Shown here: piece by piece, positions 41,356 through 51,476 of the stretch
How positions within the stretch are numbered: the first letter of the stretch is position 1
Layout: the number at the start of each line of letters is the position of its first letter
Assembly: GCF_007754425.1 (NCBI RefSeq)
Contig: NZ_CP037452.1
Span: 1,934,664-1,998,663 of the forward strand
Direction of reading: 5' to 3'
DNA: 64,000 bases
Source of the DNA: Gimesia fumaroli
GTDB lineage: Bacteria > Planctomycetota > Planctomycetia > Planctomycetales > Planctomycetaceae
Position numbers and translations under genes: made by a program
Notes under the pieces: generated by a model
What the model was told of the DNA's origin: nothing
What the model saw: the letters and a program-made list of their open reading frames with translations, nothing else
Database searches by the model: none

Positions 41356-44300
41356 TTAATCGATAAACTGAAATTCATTGGAGAGCAATAAAATCTGCGC
41401 CAGGCTTTGCCAGGGGGTAATCCGGATCTTGTCTGGTTCTCTGAAATCCTGGGAATAGTTCCAGTGCCGCACGGGCGGTTGATCGTTCTGTGTTTTGGAA
41501 GTGGCTGCTGTTTGAACCGGTTGTACTCTGATTTCGGGTGACCAGATAAATGAGTCGAACCCCAGATTGTCTGCGATATCGACAATGAAATCGATGGTTT
41601 GATCTTTCTTTAGTTTGACTTGATCGAGATTCGTCTCTACTGACTTTTGATGAATGGTCCAGGGCCCCAGAGCCTGTTGATCGGCAATCATGACTCGTCC
41701 CCGTACCCCATTTCCCTGCGGCAGTTCGTGTTTGAAACTGCCTTTGATGGAAACAGTCATCGTTTCGGGGGCACGCCAGCGAATGACGGCGACATGATTC
41801 ATGTCATTCCCCGGATGGCCACCAGTTTTATCTAAAAAGACCCAGCCAATTTTCGGGTCGGGCAGGCGATCACTGCCTTGATATTGTTTGCCGTTCCAAT
41901 AGGGAATTGTTTTGAAATGGGATAATGTGTTCGTTTTCAAATCATATGCGCCATAACCATATTCCCATTGAGACGCTAAGGGGGCTTGCTTTGGGGGAAC
42001 CTGATCGGTTTCCAGAAACGCCCGCATGTCGTTCAATTCTTCCTGTGTTGGTTCGCGTTGTAAGATCTTCTGATAGAGTTGTTCAATTCCTGCTGTCGGA
42101 TTGGCAGCCTGTTCCGCTTCTTCTCCCAGGATCTGGGCCGCTTTGAGGACGAGCGGATGATTCATCAGGAACAGTGACTGCCCCGGAACCGAGGTTGAAT
42201 TGCGGCTGCCGCTGCTGACATCGGGAGAAGGGAAATCGAAGGTACGTAACAGGCCGGGCACGTTTTGCCGATTGATGGATGTATATAAGGTTCTACGTTT
42301 GTTGGAATCCGCGGTGATTCCATTGACCGATTTGCCGCCGATTTTTAAATCCAACTGATGACTGACCTGGAGTAGCGTATCCCGCATGGTTTCGAAGTCC
42401 TGACGGCGGCGATTCATTCTCCAGAGCAGTTTGTTCGCAGGATCGATTTTCTCTCCTGTCACATGTGAAATACTTTGCTGCTGATAGGTCGCAGACGACA
42501 TGATATAGCGATGGAGTTTTTTGATCGACCAGCCATGCTGCATGAACCAGCTTGCCAGGTGGTCCAGAAGTTCGGGGTGAGAAGGCCGCGCGCCTTGAAT
42601 ACCAAAGTCGCTGGGGGTCGAAACGATTCCCTGGCCAAAGTGATGCTGCCAGACCCGATTCACGATGACGCGGGCAGTCAGTGGGTTTTGGGGCGAAGCG
42701 ATGGCTTGCGCCAGTTCCAGTCTACCGCTGCCTTGTGTGAAGGGTTGATTCGAAATCTGGTCGAAAAAACTCAGATAGCGTCTGGGAATCGACTGTGCTG
42801 GCATTCCCGGGTTTCCGCGTCGGAAAACTCGTGGTTCGATAATTTGTTCCGCATCCTGTAAGGACAACATCTGTGCCAGTTCGACGGGAGCACCTGCCCG
42901 GGCTTTGTCTAGAGCAGCATTCAGCTCCTGAACTTTTTTCTGTAATTTGCGATCCGGAAACAGTTTCAGGATCGTGAAACCATGTCGTGGTGTGACTAAT
43001 GGTGAGTCGGGGCTATAAAAGGCTTGCAGATAAGTCTGTTTTTCCGGGGCAAACGGTTTCTGATTTGCGGAGTGACCTGGTTTAGTAGCTTCGACGATCC
43101 GGTTGTTCCATTCCTGATCGATTTGCTTGAACAGTGTTTCGTAGCCCCGGATGACATCTGGGAAACGTTCGAGCTTGTTCTTTAGCAGTTGAGAGGCGAT
43201 GAGAGAAATCACGCGATCACTATTCCGATTTCGCAGGGCCTGTTGAATTTGGAGAGGTGCCTGGCTGGCAAATTGCGCGTCGGGGATTTTGGCCAGTTGA
43301 TGCCAGAGACTGAATACCGGGGAGTTATTTTTTTCAGTGAGATCCAGAAATTCCTGCCACTTCAATAAGACTTCCGGATTGAGATCGTCGCCATCCACGA
43401 TGACATCAAATTTCACGGTGTCCGGGCCACTCCGGTGCGATTGGGCAGCGCTCAGATATTCTGCTAAACGCTCGTAAGTCCCCTGTAATACACTTTCATA
43501 CTGCTGTTGATAAAGTTGTTCCAGATTCGCCGCGGCCTGTTTGATGTTTTGTGCCTGTGCCTTGAGCGGCGCTGGGAGGTTTTCCAAATTTCGAAAGGGG
43601 AGATGAATCGGTTCCAGCGAATTTCGAAAGACGCCATACAGAGAGTAATAATCTTCAATGGAAACAGGATCATACTTATGATCGTGACAGCGGGCGCAAC
43701 CAACGGTCAAACCCAACAAACCGCGGGTAACAACGTCAATGCGGTCAGAGATGATATCATGCGTATCATTTTTGAATCGTGGTCCCAGAGTGATGAAGCC
43801 TAACGCTGCTTGAGACTGATGCGGTATCTGGTCTTTGAGTACATCGGCGGCCAGTTGTTCCAGAATAAACTGGTCAAAGGGTTTGTCCTGATTGAAACTC
43901 TGGATGACATAATCTCGGTAGGTGAACGCGTTGTGAAACGTCGGCTTCTCAAAAAAGACGTAGCCTTTCGTGTCTGCATAGCGCGCGAGATCGAGCCAGT
44001 ATCGTCCCCAGCGCTCTCCATAATGGGGAGAGGCGAGTTGTTGTTCAATCACCGATTCGATTGAATGCGGACTTTGACTGTTGGTGAAATTTGAGGACTG
44101 TTCGGCAGAGGGAGTCAGTCCGGTGAGATCCCAGGTGATTCTCCGCAGGAGTGTGGCTGGTTTGGCAGGGGGAGAGGGTTTGAGCTGCTGCGCTTCCAGT
44201 TGTGAAAGAATGAAATCATCGATTTCGTTTTGCGGCCAGGTTATGTCTTTGACTTTGGGGCGGTCGGGATTTCGGATGGGTTGAAACGCCCAGTGTTCCG

Positions 44301-44742
44301 CATAGTCGGTTTTTGTCTCTTTGCCGATTACTGCTTTGTCAGGCCAGACGGCTCCCTGGGTGATCCATGTTGTGAGGATTTCGATTTCGTCTTTTTTCAG
44401 CGGTTGCTCGGGAGGCATTTCGAGTGACTCACGGCGGACCGCACTGATTAAGAGGCTTGCTTCCGGGTGATTGACATTGACCGCAGGGCCAGACTCGCCT
44501 CCTTTGAGCATGTGCGCGCGGGAATCCAGCCGCAATTCAGCAAACTGTTTTTTCGGACCATGGCATTCAATGCAGTGCTTGATCAGGAGCGGGCGCACGT
44601 GCTGTTCGAAAAAATGTTCCTGTTCTGCTTGTTCAGACGATTTCACTTCAGCCCGGACAAACTGGAAGCTGCTCGCAAGAATACCGAAAACGATCAGCGC
44701 CTGGAGTATCAATTTCCTGAGATGATTCATTTGAGTTTGCAT
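41356..44742 (-). CDS. PSD1 protein: PSCyt1-DUF1549-DUF1553 with a C-terminal extra module
   Basis: A 1128-residue exported protein. After a signal peptide (about 1-30) comes a heme site IKHCIECHGPKK (CXXCH, about residues 55-60) in a PSCyt1 domain with AELRLDSR. DUF1549 covers about 155-400 (WGRYWLDLARYADTKGY) and DUF1553 about 670-910 (NPLTARVIVNRVWQHHFG). An unusual C-terminal segment (about 950-1090) looks like a beta-sandwich. It is encoded directly before DUF1501 in the GntR operon. It is thought to handle electrons or polysaccharide on the planctomycete surface; its reaction is unproven. Confidence 0.9.
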   Translation of the reverse strand: MQTQMNHLRKLILQALIVFGILASSFQFVRAEVKSSEQAEQEHFFEQHVRPLLIKHCIECHGPKKQFAELRLDSRAHMLKGGESGPAVNVNHPEASLLISAVRRESLEMPPEQPLKKDEIEILTTWITQGAVWPDKAVIGKETKTDYAEHWAFQPIRNPDRPKVKDITWPQNEIDDFILSQLEAQQLKPSPPAKPATLLRRITWDLTGLTPSAEQSSNFTNSQSPHSIESVIEQQLASPHYGERWGRYWLDLARYADTKGYVFFEKPTFHNAFTYRDYVIQSFNQDKPFDQFILEQLAADVLKDQIPHQSQAALGFITLGPRFKNDTHDIISDRIDVVTRGLLGLTVGCARCHDHKYDPVSIEDYYSLYGVFRNSLEPIHLPFRNLENLPAPLKAQAQNIKQAAANLEQLYQQQYESVLQGTYERLAEYLSAAQSHRSGPDTVKFDVIVDGDDLNPEVLLKWQEFLDLTEKNNSPVFSLWHQLAKIPDAQFASQAPLQIQQALRNRNSDRVISLIASQLLKNKLERFPDVIRGYETLFKQIDQEWNNRIVEATKPGHSANQKPFAPEKQTYLQAFYSPDSPLVTPRHGFTILKLFPDRKLQKKVQELNAALDKARAGAPVELAQMLSLQDAEQIIEPRVFRRGNPGMPAQSIPRRYLSFFDQISNQPFTQGSGRLELAQAIASPQNPLTARVIVNRVWQHHFGQGIVSTPSDFGIQGARPSHPELLDHLASWFMQHGWSIKKLHRYIMSSATYQQQSISHVTGEKIDPANKLLWRMNRRRQDFETMRDTLLQVSHQLDLKIGGKSVNGITADSNKRRTLYTSINRQNVPGLLRTFDFPSPDVSSGSRNSTSVPGQSLFLMNHPLVLKAAQILGEEAEQAANPTAGIEQLYQKILQREPTQEELNDMRAFLETDQVPPKQAPLASQWEYGYGAYDLKTNTLSHFKTIPYWNGKQYQGSDRLPDPKIGWVFLDKTGGHPGNDMNHVAVIRWRAPETMTVSIKGSFKHELPQGNGVRGRVMIADQQALGPWTIHQKSVETNLDQVKLKKDQTIDFIVDIADNLGFDSFIWSPEIRVQPVQTAATSKTQNDQPPVRHWNYSQDFREPDKIRITPWQSLAQILLLSNEFQFID

Positions 44743-44760
44743 AACAGAATTTCAGCTGAT

Positions 44761-45381
44761 TTATTCAATATGATCTTCGAGCGTTTTCAATGCCTTTTGG
44801 AGGCTTTTGTTTTTGAATGCGTCGAGTATCGGAAGGTGTTCTTCGTAGATCTGAATCGGGTTTGCATATTTGAGGTGTGATTCGCGAAAATGCCGTCTTA
44901 CACGAGAAACAATGGAGGACCAGATCGCCAGCAGGTCAGGGGATTGAGAACGAGTGACTAAAGCACGATGAAAGGCGATATCGTGTTCTGAAATCAGCGT
45001 GAAGTCTTTTGCTTCACACGCGCGTTTCATTTTCTCCAGTATCGTTTCCCAGACAAGAAAGTCGTCTTCTGTTAAATGATCAAAAAAAAGACGGACGGCG
45101 TATTTTTCGATCGTGCACCGCAGGGGGATGATCAGTTCGGTGATTTCATTGGGGGCTGAGGAGGAGACGAGTGCGCCTTTGTTACGATCGGTTTCAACAA
45201 TTCCCTCCCAGGCAAGCTGCTGGATTGCCTCACGAATGGGGCCGCGACTGACGGCAAACCGTTCGGCCAGATCGATCTCACGTAAGCGTTCCCCTTCGGC
45301 GATCCTTCCTGAGAAAATGTCTTCTCTCAGACGCTCAACGATCTGTTCGCCCAAACCTCGGACCAACTGAGACTCATTCAT
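44761..45381 (-). CDS. GntR-family regulator with FCD domain
   Basis: A 206-residue protein. The winged helix has the GntR pattern: GRIAEGERLREIDLAERFAVSRGPIREAIQQLAWEGIV (residues 24-61). The rest is a helical FCD ligand-binding domain with conserved His in EHDIAFHRAL near 135. It heads the operon and lies 18 bases before PSD1, so it probably controls its own operon; ligand unknown but likely a sugar acid or similar. Confidence 0.9.
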   Translation of the reverse strand: MNESQLVRGLGEQIVERLREDIFSGRIAEGERLREIDLAERFAVSRGPIREAIQQLAWEGIVETDRNKGALVSSSAPNEITELIIPLRCTIEKYAVRLFFDHLTEDDFLVWETILEKMKRACEAKDFTLISEHDIAFHRALVTRSQSPDLLAIWSSIVSRVRRHFRESHLKYANPIQIYEEHLPILDAFKNKSLQKALKTLEDHIE

Positions 45382-45429
45382 TTGATTTCCTTAAAACCGG
45401 AGATACTGTTCGCTTTTGCACAATGTTCC

Positions 45430-45458
45430 ATGATAATCAAGTACGGGAAGGTTAACAA
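45430..45458 (-). promoter_or_regulatory. Sigma-70-type promoter of the GntR operon
   Basis: On the - strand TTGTTA (45458-45453) and TATCAT (45435-45430) are separated by 17 bases and lie about 50 bases ahead of the GntR start codon at 45381. Consensus matches are four of six each. Confidence 0.5.
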
Positions 45459-45469
45459 AACCATTCCTG

Positions 45470-45991
45470 CTATTCACCAAGATCAAAGTCGATGTTTTTA
45501 TTCTCTCCATTGTCAATCTGAGCAGTCAGTTTGCTCTTTTGATTGTATTCTTTGGGGATAATCGACTTTAATTCATCAACCATTGTTCCCGGCGGGTTAG
45601 GCGTTCCCGCTTCAATTTTGTTTCCGGTTTTCTGATAAGCGGTGATTTCAACACGGTTCGTACCGATGACCGGTCCGGTATCCTGGGGGATTGAATATGT
45701 TCCTGCGCTAATTTTGGCACCGGTAGAAGGACCCACATTTGGTGAGATTGGTACAAAAGTGATCGTACCAACTTCCACAGGCGCACCCTTGAATTTGACA
45801 TGCCCGCTCACAGCCGCGCGTTCCGGCCCCTCAGATGCAGATTGGGAACAACCGGATGAAGAGACTGTAAAAAGTGAGACCGTGATTGTGCAATAAAATA
45901 ATTTTAAGCAAGTCCGTTTGAAAGGCAGCGGAATTAACGGCAAGCATCGATTCACTGGAATCTTTTCCAGTGCGAGATGAACATGATTCAT
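45470..45991 (-). CDS. Small planctomycete lipoprotein (transthyretin-like)
   Basis: A 173-residue protein with an N-terminal stretch ending in a lipobox-like SSGC at about residues 45-48; the true start may be later than 45991. The mature part is beta-rich, with VSGHVKFKGAPVEVGTITFVP as the typical opening of the planctomycete carboxypeptidase-regulatory/transthyretin-like family and ISAGTYSIPQ and TGPVIGTNRVEI as following strands. It lies 54 bases downstream of the DUF1559 gene on the same strand; this gene pair is a standard planctomycete arrangement. Confidence 0.8.
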   Translation of the reverse strand: MNHVHLALEKIPVNRCLPLIPLPFKRTCLKLFYCTITVSLFTVSSSGCSQSASEGPERAAVSGHVKFKGAPVEVGTITFVPISPNVGPSTGAKISAGTYSIPQDTGPVIGTNRVEITAYQKTGNKIEAGTPNPPGTMVDELKSIIPKEYNQKSKLTAQIDNGENKNIDFDLGE

Positions 45992-46044
45992 TTCATCGCC
46001 CTTATAGCAATTGATAAATTAAACGCAATGTATTGCATGAGAAA

Positions 46045-46968
46045 TCAAAATTCGCTGATGGCATTACCGTCATTCAGCATGCCTAGATTTTGCCAGGTGG
46101 TTAAATCGATATTTTCACTGATAAAACGAACTGCGCCATCTCCCAGAAGAGTGTGTACGCCTCCTGTGTGCAGGCTTCGCGCGGTATAAAGCAGATTACG
46201 GTTATTGTGTGCGGTATATGTTCCGGTGCATGCCGGCTTGGCATTGCTGTCACAAAAAGCGGTGCGCAATTGATCCGGAACATTGGAATTCGGAGTGAAG
46301 TTATGGTGGATAAAGGGACCCTCGGGATAATGTAAGACACCGCGAAAGTCGATTCTATTTTCCACTTTTCGCAGTTCCGAAACAACGATGGTATTGCTGC
46401 TGCCATCACGGAAGTCACGCATTTTTCTGGCAGAATTCTGATCAAAGGCTCCAACAGCACCTCGTGCGGGAGGACTGGGATCCAGCCCATAACCTGAGAT
46501 GAGCGGACCGATACCATTGCTGGCAGCATAATTCCCTCTTGCGAAGACATTGTAGGGGAGCGAGGGAACCGGCAGATCAGTAGGACACTGCAGCATGGGA
46601 ATCGTGTTTGAAATCAACTCATAATTCGTGCCGCCGACGCTCGTACATCCAAAGCAGGCGTTGAAGTCTGCTGTATTGTAGAGATTCGCTTGATCAATAA
46701 AGGGGAGTATTAATGAGACCCAAGTGGCTTCGTTACGGGCTGCCAGGCTTGTTTGGATATAACCCGGAGGCAGTACCTTATGTGTTTCCAGATAATTATG
46801 AAAAGCGAGTCCCAGCTGCTTCAAGTTATTTTTACATGTACTTCTGCGTGCTGCTTCGCGTGCCTGTTGAACTGCCGGGAGCAAAAGGGCGATTAGAATG
46901 GCAATGATTGCGATAACAACCAATAGTTCAATCAGTGTAAATCCCTTCGAGGTATTTGTCGGTCTCAT
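46045..46968 (-). CDS. DUF1559 prepilin-like protein
   Basis: A 307-residue protein. It has the class III prepilin N terminus GFTLIELLVVIAIIAILIA at residues 9-27, followed by LLPAVQQAREAARRS, then a globular DUF1559 domain. The C-terminal H-X9-DG motif is present as HTGGVHTLLGDGAVRFI. These pseudopilin-like proteins are strongly expanded in planctomycetes and may form surface fibres linked to uptake. It is encoded ahead of a small lipoprotein. Confidence 0.93.
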   Translation of the reverse strand: MRPTNTSKGFTLIELLVVIAIIAILIALLLPAVQQAREAARRSTCKNNLKQLGLAFHNYLETHKVLPPGYIQTSLAARNEATWVSLILPFIDQANLYNTADFNACFGCTSVGGTNYELISNTIPMLQCPTDLPVPSLPYNVFARGNYAASNGIGPLISGYGLDPSPPARGAVGAFDQNSARKMRDFRDGSSNTIVVSELRKVENRIDFRGVLHYPEGPFIHHNFTPNSNVPDQLRTAFCDSNAKPACTGTYTAHNNRNLLYTARSLHTGGVHTLLGDGAVRFISENIDLTTWQNLGMLNDGNAISEF

Positions 46969-47679
46969 TTCATTACTCCTAAAAACAGTTCGTGATCAAG
47001 AAGTGAATACGGCTTTTTAATAGTTATCAATAGGAATGGAGTCGAGATTGTGTGCCGACATGAGGTGTACTTGCGACTATTGTTTTATTGGTTGTAATTT
47101 GTCCTTTGTATATTGTTAACAATAAAATGTCAAACGAAATGACAAGATTGAAATGAAGTTTGCCAGAACTGATTTTGGGGAAGTGTTCTTATGACCACTT
47201 TTGGCTTGTGGGAATAACTTGACAAATCAATTTCAGGAATGGGGAGTAGTCTGAATAGAGGGGGAGGCGTGCCTGAGATTAGATGAAATTTCAAACTTCA
47301 AATAAAATAGAGGCTTAGGGGAAAATAAAATCAAGAGAAAGATAAACATATCCAGTCGATAGCAGGTTCTTTATGTTTATTAGTTATGATTGTGTATGTG
47401 TGGTCGGGTGTATCATTTTTTCGTTATTTGTTAGAAATAATCGAATTTCAAAAAATAATCAGGAAGAAACCCATTTCACATCACTATATGCATATAGAGG
47501 GTGTCATTCATACCTGTGATAAGCATGAATGAACTAATCATGGAAATGCATGGGCTCACTTGCTTTTAATGAGCACGCAACGTTAGGGGACTAGTGCCTG
47601 CTTCCTATCATTGTGTATGTGAGCCTGTGCTTTTCTTTTTTTATGCCCGTTCATTTTCAGATCTCAAGAGCGCCAGATC
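46969..47679. other. Long intergenic region upstream of the DUF1559 gene
   Basis: No gene is visible in 711 bases. It is A+T-rich and contains a 14-bp perfect palindrome CTATATGCATATAG (47484-47497), an 8-bp inverted repeat TCATTCAT/ATGAATGA (47504-47511 and 47525-47532), and a 10-bp direct repeat CAGATCTCAA (47658-47667 and 47674-47683) that runs into the glycosyltransferase stop codon. The promoter of the DUF1559-lipoprotein pair should be near 46990-47100. Confidence 0.5.
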
Positions 47680-49137
47680 TCAATAGAGAATGTCTTCGGG
47701 TGTTTTGACGTGGCCACAATGGACTGAGGGCAGCATCAGGATCTCACCCTCTGATTGTTTGACTCGGGCACACCATTCCCAGTCGTGTGCTGGCGCGTGC
47801 TGATAATGGCTGTCCCAATAGCGGGGCGTTCGGTCTCTCCAGAACATCAGGCAACCCGTTCCGCAATAATCCACGGGTGTGGCCTCTGTGCCAATTTCAG
47901 TAAACGCGTTGACCAGGTGATAGTCGTCAAAATGTCCGCCCACAAATTGTGATTCCGTATGTCGGCTTCGATAGCAGCCGCTAACGGCATTGGGGGGGAC
48001 CCAGCCATCAGTCAGCTGATTCATCAGATTTGCTCCCGCTTCCAGTGGGAGCAGGATATCGTCTTCGATCAGCCAGTGCACGTCTCCTCTCATTTCCACA
48101 CTCAGGCGGTTACAGGAGTGGGCCATAAACTTTGCTACCTGATCCCTGCGTTCTTTTTCATTTGAAAAAGAGAAAGAAACAGGATGGGGGATAATTCTGA
48201 TCGTTTCGAAAGTATTCCGATATCGGTTCGTTTCAGCTCTCATGAGTGAAAGGGTATTCTCATTCCTGGAATTATCCAACAGGACCAGTTCGACCGGTTC
48301 CTGCGAATTGATCAGATTGACGGATTGGGCAACCGCCGACATCCACTCTGGAAAAAAGCTGGCAAGCCTGCCACTGATGATGGATCCTACGCTGAGTCTG
48401 GCACACGCGCGGCGCATTTGTGGTAGCAGGATTTCCTGTCGTTTTTCATACTTGGTTTGAATATTCGCAGACCAGGAACTTGTATGCTGTCGGTATTTCA
48501 GGATTGCCTTACTCAATGCGGGAGCACCCAGTCTTGCACCTCGCAATGCCAGGTCCCAGTCCCACATGGTATTGATTTTGTTTTGCCAGCGACCAGCCGT
48601 CTCAAAAGCCTGTCGGTTCCATAAGGCGGAAGTATTTATGAAATTTCTCAACCAGAGCTGACCTTGTTTCCATTCGGGAGCATCCCAGAGGGTTGTAAAA
48701 TCTCCAAATGCTTCAGCGCCTCCATAAACAAAAGGAGTTGTTGGTGTCATGGCATCCCAGTGTTCTTTGACATAATCTGGTGGGAGGATATCATCTCCAT
48801 CTAAAAATAAGAGGTAGTTTCCTGTTGCTTGTGCAGCACCGCGGTTTCGCGCTTCGCAGACTCCGATGTGGTAAGGTGTTTCGAGAGTGACGACTCCCTC
48901 GTCGTGATAGCGGTTAGCAATCGTGATTGAATCATCAAAGCTGCAATCATCCGAATAGATGACTTCACAAGGCAGGCTTTGATTCAAAGCCGATTCAATG
49001 GACTCTGCCAGGAATAAGGCGTTATTTCTGGCGGTGATCACAATACTGATTTTGTCTTCACGAACTTTCGGTTGCGCATGAGACTGATTCTGTTGATTGA
49101 TTCTGTCCGATTTCGGCCAGAGTGCATTACCTACCAT
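47680..49137 (-). CDS. Two-domain GT2-type glycosyltransferase
   Basis: A 485-residue protein without signal or membrane segment. The first half is a classic GT2 domain: ISIVITARNNALFLAESIESAL near residue 30, IYSDDCSFDDS near 60, and LFLDGDDILPPDYV near 110 with the DxD motif. The second half has a similar layout, with VELVLLDNSR near 290 and WLIEDDILLP near 365, so it may be a second GT-A domain. Neighbouring genes give no pathway clue. Possible role: glycosylation of a protein or surface polymer. Confidence 0.85.
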   Translation of the reverse strand: MVGNALWPKSDRINQQNQSHAQPKVREDKISIVITARNNALFLAESIESALNQSLPCEVIYSDDCSFDDSITIANRYHDEGVVTLETPYHIGVCEARNRGAAQATGNYLLFLDGDDILPPDYVKEHWDAMTPTTPFVYGGAEAFGDFTTLWDAPEWKQGQLWLRNFINTSALWNRQAFETAGRWQNKINTMWDWDLALRGARLGAPALSKAILKYRQHTSSWSANIQTKYEKRQEILLPQMRRACARLSVGSIISGRLASFFPEWMSAVAQSVNLINSQEPVELVLLDNSRNENTLSLMRAETNRYRNTFETIRIIPHPVSFSFSNEKERRDQVAKFMAHSCNRLSVEMRGDVHWLIEDDILLPLEAGANLMNQLTDGWVPPNAVSGCYRSRHTESQFVGGHFDDYHLVNAFTEIGTEATPVDYCGTGCLMFWRDRTPRYWDSHYQHAPAHDWEWCARVKQSEGEILMLPSVHCGHVKTPEDILY

Positions 49138-49319
49138 TTGGGGGCCCTTTTTAATGGTCAGCTGGTTCTATAAATAATACTTAACTGAAGTATCCTGGAG
49201 GGGACGAAGGGGTCAAGATAAGAATCATCAGAGGTTTGTAAAAGTGATGAGTCGATTTGCAGTTGGGATGAGAAAAAAGTAGGCGATACTAGTGAAAAGA
49301 TAGAGCTGAAATACTGATC

Positions 49320-51458
49320 TTAATCAAGTCGGACGGGGTCATGATCTTTAAAGGCGTTCCTGATCTGTTCGATACCTTTTTCTGAAATCGCAGTTTTCTT
49401 GATGCGTAGAGACTCTAGTTCTTCAAGTGCGATGAGATAAGGTACAGAGGCATCACTGACGTTTGTTTCTGATATATTCAGCTTGGTCAAATTTGAATTG
49501 TTCTGGATAAACGTAATACCTTTGTCTGTGATATTCAGTCTGGCCAGATCAACATCTTCTAAGCGGGGCAGTTGATTCAGAACTTGCAGTCCTGTATCAG
49601 TCAGATCGGGATTTAATTTAATAGAAAGCGTTTTTAGATTTTTTAACTCGCTGATATGGGATAAGCCTTTGTCTGTCAGCTTGGTATGATGAATATCCAA
49701 TACAGTCAGTGAAGTGAGACCTTTGATGGGGGCAAGTGCATTATCACCAAGTACGCAGTCATCTAACCGAAGTTCATTCAGGCTCTTAATATTCTTTAAG
49801 AGAGACAGAGCGTTTTCGTCCAAAGGCTGATTGTGGTAAAGCTTAAGCGTAATGATTTGAAAATCATCCTTGGGTAAACCTTCTGACGTATTGTTAACCT
49901 GGACTTTTACACCATTTGCCAGGAGCAGAGTGAGTTCACATTCATGTTCTAAAGCCCAAAGGGCTGCTGCTCGTTGGTTCTGAGCCTCTTCCGGTGAAAT
50001 TTTGGGGATGTTAGATACAGGAGGTGGGATTTGATCGAATCGGATGAAATAAAACAGTCCTGCATTCAACAATGCAATTCCCATAATCAACAGGAGTATG
50101 TTTTTTTTGTTCCAAAACCGATGTGTTGGTTGAAACAGAGTACTAGAGTACTGGCTCAAAGCCTCAACGGGAGGGGATAAATCGGTATTCTGGCACAGCC
50201 GGATCAGTTCCTGGCTATGTGTCAGGCTGGTGTCTGAAGCTTCATGTAAAAGTGAGTCCTGTTCCTGTTCCATGAAGTCGTCCACTTTTTTGACGACTTC
50301 GGCCATCGTTTGAATTCTGTCGTTCGGATCTTTTTGGATCATTGACTGGAATAGTTCTTCCAGTGTCTCGGGAACGTCCGACAGGTAATCGGATAATCGC
50401 GGCGCGATGTCTTCTCGGTGTGCAATGATCGTTTCGACAGGAGTATTTCTTTTGAACGGAAGTCGCCCCGTGAGCAGTTGGTAGAACGTGCAGCCCAGGC
50501 TATATATATCCGAACGTTGATCAATTGTTTTAACACTCATTGCCTGTTCGGGGGCCATATAGTAGGCGCTACCCATGATACAATTGCTATCAGTCAGATC
50601 GCTGAATGACGTTTCGGAGTGACTGAGCCCTGCCAGGCCCAGGTCAAGAATTTTAATTTTACCCTCGGTCGTCAAAAACAGATTTGACGGTTTGATATCT
50701 CTATGGATCAAATTATTGTTGTGAATATACTGAAAACCGTTGGCAGCTTGTCGCAAGATTGAACATGCCGCTGTGATTGAGAGTGATCGCTCTGTTTTCA
50801 GGATTTTTTTCAGGTCATGGCCTTCTAAATATTCCATGACCAGAAAACAGGTGTCGTCTGTCTCACCTGCATCTGTGGCCTTCACAATATTCGGATGGTC
50901 CAGTTGTCCGACCAGTTCCATTTCGCGATAGAATCGCAGGGACTGGTTTGAGTTTTCCCAGTCATTGTTGAGCAATAGTTTGAGGACGACTTGTTTTTTT
51001 AAATGGGCATGAATTGCCTGGTAGACAACCCCCATGCCTCCCTGGCCGATTTTTTTAATTAAATGATAGCTGCCAATCACTCTGAGTGTGTCTTGATGCA
51101 GCTTTCTATTGAACGACGCGCTGTTACTCTGGTTAATCGACGAGTTGTTTTTCTGGTTGTGAGACGCGGGGCTTTGGGGAGAGAATGGCTTCGATTGTTG
51201 GATCGAGGAGACGGTAGAATTGAAGAGTCGGTCTAATCGATCTTCGCTAAAGGGATAAGTTTGTAAATCATCTTTCCCTTGTTGTCGCTGGTGGCATTCG
51301 TGCCATTCTTTGAGTTCAATATCATCCGAGAGTGTTTCTGCTTTTGTCTGGCAGAGGGAACATTGATTCAGATGATCTCTGACAAGGTCGCCTACTTCTT
51401 CGTCAAGTTCATTGACGAGATACTGGACTAACAGACTTTCCGAGATGCATTTTTCCAT
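49320..51458 (-). CDS. Transmembrane Ser/Thr kinase with leucine-rich repeats
   Basis: A 712-residue protein. The N terminus has a zinc-finger-like anti-sigma segment (HLNQCSLCQTKAE, about 30-42). The kinase domain is about 128-395: IGQGGMGVVYQA (loop), VVLKLL (Lys), HRDIKPSNLFL (catalytic loop), KILDLGLAG with DLG in place of DFG, and MAPEQA. A membrane helix lies near 455 (ILLLIMGIALLNAGLFYFI). Residues 540-700 hold six or so leucine-rich repeats (LTSLTVLDIHHTKLTDKGL). It lies 18 bases downstream of the sigma factor gene and probably regulates or senses through it. Confidence 0.92.
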   Translation of the reverse strand: MEKCISESLLVQYLVNELDEEVGDLVRDHLNQCSLCQTKAETLSDDIELKEWHECHQRQQGKDDLQTYPFSEDRLDRLFNSTVSSIQQSKPFSPQSPASHNQKNNSSINQSNSASFNRKLHQDTLRVIGSYHLIKKIGQGGMGVVYQAIHAHLKKQVVLKLLLNNDWENSNQSLRFYREMELVGQLDHPNIVKATDAGETDDTCFLVMEYLEGHDLKKILKTERSLSITAACSILRQAANGFQYIHNNNLIHRDIKPSNLFLTTEGKIKILDLGLAGLSHSETSFSDLTDSNCIMGSAYYMAPEQAMSVKTIDQRSDIYSLGCTFYQLLTGRLPFKRNTPVETIIAHREDIAPRLSDYLSDVPETLEELFQSMIQKDPNDRIQTMAEVVKKVDDFMEQEQDSLLHEASDTSLTHSQELIRLCQNTDLSPPVEALSQYSSTLFQPTHRFWNKKNILLLIMGIALLNAGLFYFIRFDQIPPPVSNIPKISPEEAQNQRAAALWALEHECELTLLLANGVKVQVNNTSEGLPKDDFQIITLKLYHNQPLDENALSLLKNIKSLNELRLDDCVLGDNALAPIKGLTSLTVLDIHHTKLTDKGLSHISELKNLKTLSIKLNPDLTDTGLQVLNQLPRLEDVDLARLNITDKGITFIQNNSNLTKLNISETNVSDASVPYLIALEELESLRIKKTAISEKGIEQIRNAFKDHDPVRLD

Positions 51459-51476
51459 GAATGACTCAAGATAAAC

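Noticed and set aside
47658..47683. CAGATCTCAA direct repeat as an attachment site
   Set aside because: The repeat is only 10 bp, 16 bases apart, and no mobile genes are near it.
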